Assembly: GCA_009843785.1 (NCBI GenBank)
Contig: VYCT01000193.1
Span: forward strand, 1 to 35,780
Reading direction: 5' to 3'
DNA from: Candidatus Poribacteria bacterium
Lineage (GTDB): Bacteria; Poribacteria; WGA-4E; WGA-3G
DNA: 35,780 nt
Positions 21,812 through 27,634 of the stretch are shown here, piece after piece (the stretch's first letter is position 1; the number at the start of each line of letters is the position of its first letter). The notes under the pieces are model-generated. The model did no database searches. It was not told where the DNA came from and saw only the letters and a list, made by a program, of their open reading frames with translations. Made by a program: the position numbers and the translations under genes.

Positions 21812-22534
21812 ATGAAAAATGAGATACATTTGCTGAAGACTTTAGGCTCCCGACAAAGCCTCCAATCCGTCGAAAACCCAGGCGACCGGAAAATTGTCGA
21901 ACCGCATCGGGTGTCCGTCTTACAAATTTTAGCGGCACTCTGTTTAGCGTTAATTCCGTTAAGTTGTGCCAAGGTGCCAGATTTCATCAAAGACACCTTC
22001 CAACCAGAGATGATTGTCCCTGTCTTTGATCCGGATGCTCACATCATGCCACAGACAGGCACTGTCGGTTATCTCAGAAACGGCATCAAGGTAATGGTGG
22101 TACCGCTCAACGACGTGAAGGCAGTTGACGCGTTCGGCGTCTTTATCTATAACGGGACAAACCACTGGATATCCTTCAAAAAGAAAGATTGTCAGATGCT
22201 CGATGGCACCGGTAACGTTACAATGCCAATCAACAAATCGCAGGAATCCTTTTATCTGAAAAAGAATTTTAGACCGAATCTGCCGCCTGAATTCGCGGCT
22301 GAAGTGTTCCGATGGGACAAGTCCATCAGAATACAAGGGGCACCAGCTGTACTCCCCAGAGCAGACCTTGAAAAAACAACGGTGATGCCGAGGCAATACG
22401 CGAGATTCTTTCTCTACTTCCGCAAACGGAGTATTAAGTATAGCAGCTTACGGATCATTGTGCCAAAAGTCACAAGTGATTTCAATGACCAACAAACGAC
22501 GTTCGTTTTCAAATTTAAGGTACAACGCGGCTAA
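21812..22534 (+). CDS. Exported protein of unknown function, possible lipoprotein
   Basis: 240 residues, no family recognised. A hydrophobic stretch at about 35-51 (VLQILAALCLALIPLSC) ends in a cysteine. This suggests a signal peptide with lipid attachment, but the residue at -3 is P, so the lipobox is imperfect. The N-terminal extension before the signal is long (about 33 residues). The mature part looks beta-rich, with GVFIYNGTNHWISFKKKDC and MPRQYARFFLYFRKRS. AAGGAA lies about 10 bases before the ATG. It follows the ROK kinase by 15 bases, and its 3' end overlaps the start region of the NHL-repeat gene, so the three may be co-transcribed. Confidence 0.75.
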   Translation: MKNEIHLLKTLGSRQSLQSVENPGDRKIVEPHRVSVLQILAALCLALIPLSCAKVPDFIKDTFQPEMIVPVFDPDAHIMPQTGTVGYLRNGIKVMVVPLNDVKAVDAFGVFIYNGTNHWISFKKKDCQMLDGTGNVTMPINKSQESFYLKKNFRPNLPPEFAAEVFRWDKSIRIQGAPAVLPRADLEKTTVMPRQYARFFLYFRKRSIKYSSLRIIVPKVTSDFNDQQTTFVFKFKVQRG

Positions 22535-23633
22535 TCTGGAGACCCCGCTTACCAGTTACCAGTTACCAGTTATCAGTTACCAGAAGGGAAGCTTCTTTAC
22601 TGGTTACTGGACATCGGCCACTGTTAACTACTCCTTTTGTTTTTTTTTCTTGGTTTCCTTTTGTTTCAGTTGCGCCCTCCCCGAAAGTCAAGTTGCGCAG
22701 CCGGGAGCCCCACCTGTTACCGGGAAGGGACAGATTGAAATTCTTGCATCGAATCGTGAACGCGAACTGCTGCCTATCGTCGGTATTAACTACGTCAGAA
22801 CACTTGGCAGTGCCGGACAAGGGGCAGGTGAGTTTCAGATGCCCTTGGGACTCGCAATAGATGAAGCAGATAGAATCTACATCGCCGATGCCGGGAACAA
22901 CCGAATACAAGTTATTGATGCCACCGGCAATTACATCACCGAATTCGGCGGACGTGGGTGGCAGACTGGCGAGTTTGACCACCCCTCAGACATAGCGTTG
23001 AGTTTCCAACGCAGCTACCGCCACCTCTATGTCGCAGACACGCGGAACAATCGGGTACAATACTGCAATTTCGTTGACCAAATTTTTTATCCGCTCAGCC
23101 AGAGTATAGAGGACACACCGTTAGACCAGCCTGAAGGGATCGGCATCGGACGAAATGGCGAGGTGTATGTTGTAGATACCGGCAATCATCGCTGGATTGA
23201 ATTCAACGTTACGGGGGTACCAGTTGTCGCACGTGGCAGCTTCGGCGGTGGTCCAGAGCAACTCTGGAATCCTACAGACCTCGGTGTCGATACCCACGGA
23301 AATGTTTACGTCGTTGATACAGGCAACCACCTCATCAAAAAATACGACTTTAGCGGCAATCCTATGAGTGCTTGGGGCGGTGAAGGAGATACGCTGGGGC
23401 ACCTGCGGGAACCAAAGTGCATCGCCTTAGACGACTGGAATTATCTTTACGTAACGGACAGCGGTAATCGGCGTATCCAAGTCTTCGCACCTGACGGTAA
23501 GAGCGTCACAGAGTTTACCACCCCTACACTTCTTGAGCCGATAGGCATCGCAGTCTCGAAAAACGGACGCGTCTTTGTGAGCGATGCGGAAGCGAATAAC
23601 ATAAAGGTGTTCCAAATTTTTCGTAAAAAATAG
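22485..23633 (+). CDS. Exported NHL-repeat beta-propeller protein
   Basis: The protein contains six NHL-type repeats forming one propeller from about residue 90 onward. Examples are EFQMPLGLAIDEADRIYIAD, GNNRIQVID, QPEGIGIGRNGEVYVVDTGN, NPTDLGVDTHGNVYVVDTGN and EPIGIAVSKNGRVFVSDAEA. NHL propellers usually bind proteins or ligands; some are in surface enzymes. The hydrophobic FCFFFLVSFCFSCALPES before the propeller looks like a signal or lipoprotein sequence. An HT element encodes LTSYQLPVISYQ just upstream of it, in frame. The start is doubtful: ATG 22485 (or TTG 22458) overlaps the preceding gene by 50-77 bases, and no ribosome site is visible. An origin of the N-terminus from the repeat is plausible. 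Confidence 0.8.
   Translation: MTNKRRSFSNLRYNAANLETPLTSYQLPVISYQKGSFFTGYWTSATVNYSFCFFFLVSFCFSCALPESQVAQPGAPPVTGKGQIEILASNRERELLPIVGINYVRTLGSAGQGAGEFQMPLGLAIDEADRIYIADAGNNRIQVIDATGNYITEFGGRGWQTGEFDHPSDIALSFQRSYRHLYVADTRNNRVQYCNFVDQIFYPLSQSIEDTPLDQPEGIGIGRNGEVYVVDTGNHRWIEFNVTGVPVVARGSFGGGPEQLWNPTDLGVDTHGNVYVVDTGNHLIKKYDFSGNPMSAWGGEGDTLGHLREPKCIALDDWNYLYVTDSGNRRIQVFAPDGKSVTEFTTPTLLEPIGIAVSKNGRVFVSDAEANNIKVFQIFRKK
22549..22630 (+). repeat. HT element in the 5' end of the NHL gene
   Basis: The left arm has five 7-base units (ACCAGTT three times, ATCAGTT, ACCAG). The centre AAGGGAAGCTTC follows, then the right arm TTTACTGGTTACTGG, ACATCGGCCACTG and TTAACTACTCC. The whole element is read through in frame, giving the peptide TSYQLPVISYQ. 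Confidence 0.7.
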
Positions 23634-23745
23634 TTATCGGAGGAATGGTCATCGGTTATCAGTTATCGGTCATCGGTTAAAGAGATTTTGACGCATTCAA
23701 GCCATCCCTTAACTGAAAACTGAAAACTGGAAACTGAAAACTGTT
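23630..23745 (+). repeat. HT element abutting the start of the 1295-residue gene
   Basis: Left units include ATCGGTT, ATCAGTT, ATCGGTC, ATCGGTT, AAAGAG. The right arm is five exact heptamers: ACTGAAA, ACTGAAA, ACTGGAA, ACTGAAA, ACTGTTA. It begins at the stop of the NHL gene and ends one base before the ATG at 23747, leaving no room for a normal ribosome site. Confidence 0.7.
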
Positions 23746-23746
23746 A

Positions 23747-26700
23747 ATGCGTATCCGACTCTTTTTCCTCGTTTTCTTCTGCTTGTGCCTGCTGCTATGC
23801 CTGAGAAGTACGGCACAAGAATCCCCTGATGACAAAACCAACACCCTCGAACTTCCCACCTTTTCTGTTCTCCAGAAAACGGAGTCCCTCGAACTGAAAA
23901 TCGGTGAGCAGGAATTTACGGTGAAGTACCCGCCAATTCTCCCTAACAGTGAACAGTTAGTCGCAGCGGATGGAAAAGTCCTTGTCCGAAATGTAGACTA
24001 TCAAATTGATTTCTATCCCGGAAAAATCACTATCGTAACGCCGGATGCCATAACCGACCCCTACAAATTAAAGATAACCTATCGCACACTGCCCTTCGCA
24101 ATAAAAGAGGTCTATAAACGCGACCTTTACGGTGAGCAAAACCCGGATAGCCTTCGGTTTCCATCAGCGGAGGAGTCATCAGTGAAAGAGAGGTCTGATG
24201 AGACAAACCGCTTTTTAACTGACAACCGACAACTGACAACTGACAACTATTCTCCCGATAACCAAACATCACAATTAGAAGTCTCCGGTAGCCAGACGTT
24301 CGGTATCTCGGCTGGGAGTGGGCGTGACATCACGCCGAATCAGGAATTGCGTGTTAATGTGGAGGGCAATGTCTCCGAGAATATCAGCATCCTTGCGCTG
24401 TTATCTGACCAAGACTTACCAATTCAACCCGAAGGCACAACCGAGAATATCCAAGACATCGATCAGAAGTTGGTGCGTATCACGCATCCGAACATGAGAG
24501 GCACACTCGGAGACTTTGAGGGATCACTCGGTGCCTCGGAGTTTATCTTTTTCCCACGTGCGCTCGAAGGCGTACAAGTCGAAGGCGATTTCAAGTGGGG
24601 GAAATTTCACCTCATTCCGAGTGCTATTCCGAAAGGACAGTCCACAAGCTTAGTGCTTCGTGGAGAGGAAGGACGTAGCGAATATCGCCTCACCGTCGAT
24701 GGACAATACGTCATCGTGAAAGCGGGGAGTGAAATTGTCTGGTTGAATGGCGAGCGGATGCGGCGCGGTGAGAACAACGATTACGTCATCCGTGAATATG
24801 GAGATCCGATCGTCGAATTCAACAGCAAGCACTTGATAACAAGCAACGACACGATTCGGATCGACTTTGAATATATCCCTGAAGAACGCGCATATCAACA
24901 GAATCTTTACGGACTCAGCAGTGTCTTTACACTACCCGGAGAACGGATAAGCCTCGGTGCCTCGTATGCTGTTGAGGCAGACCTAAACCAACCCGAACAG
25001 GCTTTAATCCAACTCAGAGACACCGACCTGGAGGCACTACGTCAAAATATCCTTGATCCCGAAGAAGACGGCAGATCACTTCTCACACCACCGCGGAAAC
25101 ATACAGTATGGGGTGTAGAAAGCCGCATGAATATCACCGAAAAAGCGTGGATTGAAGGCGAACTCGCTTACAGCAATCTTGATAAAAACACCTATTCCAC
25201 CGTAGACCGTAAAGAGGTGAGTCAGGCGTGGAAGCTGATCGGCTATGCAGACTGGGATTTCGCAACATGGACAGATAAACAGAATCGGGGATCCAAACCC
25301 CTCCTACACACAAATTTTGACATACGAGCAATGGATGCCGATTTTGTGCCTGTCGGCGCATCAAGTGGTAACCGCTCCCGTTCCCGTTATGAAACGCAAT
25401 ACGCCAAAGAAGGTTTTGATGATGCGTTCCTGTTTGATAGTGCAGGACGCTCGCAAATTGCCCGAGATGAGAGAGCCGCGAACTTTGACATCCGATTGAT
25501 ACCGATGGATTGGTTAGCTCTTAATGCTGGAGTCGGTAGGAGCGAAGAGAGAGAACCACAACCCACCCGAACCGTTCAGGAGGCAACGGATGCCATCGGT
25601 GGCACAGAGGTACCGTCTACCGCAAACGCAACTATCCGTGATAATTTTAATTGGGGGGTCAACTTCAATCAACGCTCGGGCAGTGGGAGTATCCTCCCTA
25701 CCCCCAGTCGTAGGGGCCAGGTCCCCTCGCCCCTACCAAGCAGGCAAACGAGAATGTCACCGGAAACACGCCATAGCGTGACTTCTGAAGAGGGGTCAGA
25801 GAAAGCACCGTCTAAGGGCGCGCAGCTCCTGAGGAAGCTACCGAATTTTCGTTGGGATGATTACCGGAGCAGTTCACGTGTGGAGAGTGAAGATTCAGCA
25901 CGAACGCAGTCGCAGCGGAAATCGCGACAAGAAGGTAACCTCTCCTATCCGCTCGGTCCGTTCAGAATTATTGGGACATTGGGCAGACTGGAATCAAACG
26001 AAGCACGCAACGCTACACTCAACCGAAAGCGGAACCGGGCGATTGGACGCGTGGATCTCGTCAAATTCAGTTGGGTGTCTGTCAACACCAGCTACGAACT
26101 TGAGGAGGCTTATGCGAAAGAACCGTTGCTCACTGTGGACGACGCACCCATCGGTCTATCCGATTGGCAGCGAAGCACGACGGCGCGGACGTGGAAAGTG
26201 GGTCTCTTTTCACAGCAAAAATCTTTTCTCAGCGGCGGGGTAAATCTGACTGCCAATCTCGCACGCCGGATGCTGAAAGCACACACGGATATCGGCGCAG
26301 ATACGACAACGCAACTCGCCGATATCAACATTCAGTTGACACCCCTCAGTCGCGCAATTGACATAGAACTCACCTACGAGTTAGATAAAAAATTGACAAG
26401 CCAACGCCACGAAATCTATACCAACATTCATCCACACACTGGTGTCTTACTTCAACCCGGCGAAGGCTATTACGTGAAGTTGGACGATCTGCACTATGTA
26501 GAAGATCCTGAGGAAGGCACCTACATCAAAATCTACCAAAATGTCGGTGATAAACCCACAACAGCGGTAGATGCCGAATTCCGTATCCGTTTTCAACCCC
26601 GTCAGTATTTCGCACGCCGTGCCAGAGCGCGCCAACAGCAGCAACGTAGGGGCGAGGGGACCTCGCCCCTACAACGCGATAGTTTACGCCCAACACCAAA

Positions 26701-27634
26701 TGGTCGTCAGTCATCAGTTATCAGTCGTCAGTTAAGAGATGGATCTGTTGAACCAGAGTCCTCTTTAACCGATAACCGAAAACTGGTAACTGTTAACTAT
26801 TTAGAATGGCTTCTGAGTGCACTCAGGGGTCAAATACGATTCTGGCTAACAGAAGAACAGGAGGTAGAAGATGCGGTGTCTCTGTATCTGCTCCAAAGCT
26901 TACAAGGTTCGGACACACTTTTCGGGCGGTTGAACCAACACCACAGACTTGAGTTTTCACCCTCACCGGCGTTCAGCCTTGAGTTCAACCTCCGCACTGG
27001 CGAGACGCTTAACAAGCGGATTAATAACCAAGAACGCCACAGGCTGCATAACACTTGGGATGTCGGTTTCTCCGTGAATCCTACGAAACGCTTGTCTGTC
27101 GGCGCAAATTGGGAACAACGTCGGGAAAACGAAAAATATAGTCAATTCAATTTTGAAAACATTGCAGCGGAAACCGATCCTACCGAAGAGATGCAAGATT
27201 CTCCGCCCACACCTATCTCAGACCTCCGTCAACTTGAACAGATAACTGAACTCAGCCTCCGATATGACCTGAACAACTCCCTAGAGTGGAGTGGTATTGG
27301 CGGCTATAAACGGACAACCGACGAGGAACAACTTGGCGAGGAACCTGAAGCTAAAACGCGCACCTTCTCTTATGAAAATCGCATCACATACAGGCTTAGC
27401 GGTAAGGGACGCATTGTTTTCAACTACAAACTCGGCTACGGCACAAGCAGCGGCGGCATCCCCTTTGCACAATATACTTTCTACGAAGGCATTAGCCACG
27501 AAATTCGTACAACAGCAGATTACAGATTACGAAAATTCACCGATCTACTCTTTCGGCTCAATTACCGTCTGCTCTCTACAAAGCACCGAAAACCCGAACA
27601 CCGCTTAGAGATGACGGTCAGCGCAGAACTTTAA
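23747..27634 (+). CDS. Very large exported protein, probable outer-membrane beta-rich protein
   Basis: 1295 residues with a strong signal peptide (LFFLVFFCLCLLLCL, cleavage near STAQ). No family is named with certainty. Two Ig-like blocks of a type seen in uncharacterised surface proteins are visible: PILPNSEQLVAADGKVLVRN...YQIDFYPGKITIV and VIVKAGSEIVWLNGERMRRG...DYVIREYGDPIVEFN. A long series of alternating, aromatic-ended strands follows to the C-terminus (LSLRYDLNNSLEWSGIGGYK, GRIVFNYKLGYG, LLFRLNYRLLS), suggesting a beta-barrel. Two HT elements, two RRGE palindromes and one TGTAGGAG element are read through in frame, giving low-complexity insertions such as NRQLTTDN, RRGQVPSPL and RRGEGTSPL. 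No Shine-Dalgarno is visible. Its stop overlaps that of the convergent sigma-WD40 gene in TTAA. Confidence 0.8.
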   Translation: MRIRLFFLVFFCLCLLLCLRSTAQESPDDKTNTLELPTFSVLQKTESLELKIGEQEFTVKYPPILPNSEQLVAADGKVLVRNVDYQIDFYPGKITIVTPDAITDPYKLKITYRTLPFAIKEVYKRDLYGEQNPDSLRFPSAEESSVKERSDETNRFLTDNRQLTTDNYSPDNQTSQLEVSGSQTFGISAGSGRDITPNQELRVNVEGNVSENISILALLSDQDLPIQPEGTTENIQDIDQKLVRITHPNMRGTLGDFEGSLGASEFIFFPRALEGVQVEGDFKWGKFHLIPSAIPKGQSTSLVLRGEEGRSEYRLTVDGQYVIVKAGSEIVWLNGERMRRGENNDYVIREYGDPIVEFNSKHLITSNDTIRIDFEYIPEERAYQQNLYGLSSVFTLPGERISLGASYAVEADLNQPEQALIQLRDTDLEALRQNILDPEEDGRSLLTPPRKHTVWGVESRMNITEKAWIEGELAYSNLDKNTYSTVDRKEVSQAWKLIGYADWDFATWTDKQNRGSKPLLHTNFDIRAMDADFVPVGASSGNRSRSRYETQYAKEGFDDAFLFDSAGRSQIARDERAANFDIRLIPMDWLALNAGVGRSEEREPQPTRTVQEATDAIGGTEVPSTANATIRDNFNWGVNFNQRSGSGSILPTPSRRGQVPSPLPSRQTRMSPETRHSVTSEEGSEKAPSKGAQLLRKLPNFRWDDYRSSSRVESEDSARTQSQRKSRQEGNLSYPLGPFRIIGTLGRLESNEARNATLNRKRNRAIGRVDLVKFSWVSVNTSYELEEAYAKEPLLTVDDAPIGLSDWQRSTTARTWKVGLFSQQKSFLSGGVNLTANLARRMLKAHTDIGADTTTQLADINIQLTPLSRAIDIELTYELDKKLTSQRHEIYTNIHPHTGVLLQPGEGYYVKLDDLHYVEDPEEGTYIKIYQNVGDKPTTAVDAEFRIRFQPRQYFARRARARQQQQRRGEGTSPLQRDSLRPTPNGRQSSVISRQLRDGSVEPESSLTDNRKLVTVNYLEWLLSALRGQIRFWLTEEQEVEDAVSLYLLQSLQGSDTLFGRLNQHHRLEFSPSPAFSLEFNLRTGETLNKRINNQERHRLHNTWDVGFSVNPTKRLSVGANWEQRRENEKYSQFNFENIAAETDPTEEMQDSPPTPISDLRQLEQITELSLRYDLNNSLEWSGIGGYKRTTDEEQLGEEPEAKTRTFSYENRITYRLSGKGRIVFNYKLGYGTSSGGIPFAQYTFYEGISHEIRTTADYRLRKFTDLLFRLNYRLLSTKHRKPEHRLEMTVSAEL
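24160..24250 (+). repeat. HT element inside the 1295-residue gene, first copy
   Basis: The right arm reads AACTGAC, AACCGAC, AACTGAC, AACTGAC, AACTATT followed by CTCC, in exact 7-base register. The left part (CATCAGCGG...GTCATCAGTGAAAGAG) is more degenerate. The frame stays open and encodes NRFLTDNRQLTTDNYS. Confidence 0.65.
25283..25308 (-). repeat. TGTAGGAG-family repeat, copy T4, inside a coding region
   Basis: On the minus strand TGTAGGAG leads into an inverted repeat GGGGTTT-GG-ATCCCC. In the sense frame it encodes NRGSKPLL within the 1295-residue protein without breaking it. Confidence 0.6.
25709..25736. repeat. GTAGGGG palindrome inside a coding region, RRGQVPSPL copy
   Basis: CGTAGGGGCCAGG and the arm CCTCGCCCCTAC form an imperfect palindrome. 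The sense frame is CGT AGG GGC, giving RRGQVPSPL, the same phase as the copies at 26646 and 31915. Confidence 0.7.
26646..26672. repeat. GTAGGGG palindrome inside a coding region, RRGEGTSPL copy
   Basis: Arms GTAGGGGCGAGG and CCTCGCCCCTAC surround GGA. It is nearly perfect and read in frame as RRGEGTSPL, about 30 bases before the second in-gene HT element. Confidence 0.75.
26699..26800 (+). repeat. HT element inside the 1295-residue gene, second copy
   Basis: The left arm reads GTCGTCA, GTCATCA, GTTATCA, GTCGTCA, GTTAAG. The right arm is TTTAACCGATAACCGAAAACTGG and TAACTGTTAACTA. The frame is maintained through the whole 100-base element, giving RQSSVISRQLRDG...LTDNRKLVTVNY in a loop between barrel-like strands. 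Confidence 0.7.

Noticed and set aside
21388-21996. 202-codon minus frame opposite the ROK kinase
   Set aside because: It mirrors a well-supported ROK kinase including its zinc motif, and has no domain or ribosome site of its own.
4183-26800. Possible CRISPR arrays from the many short repeats
   Set aside because: The units are contiguous 7-base repeats without unique spacers, and no cas genes are present.
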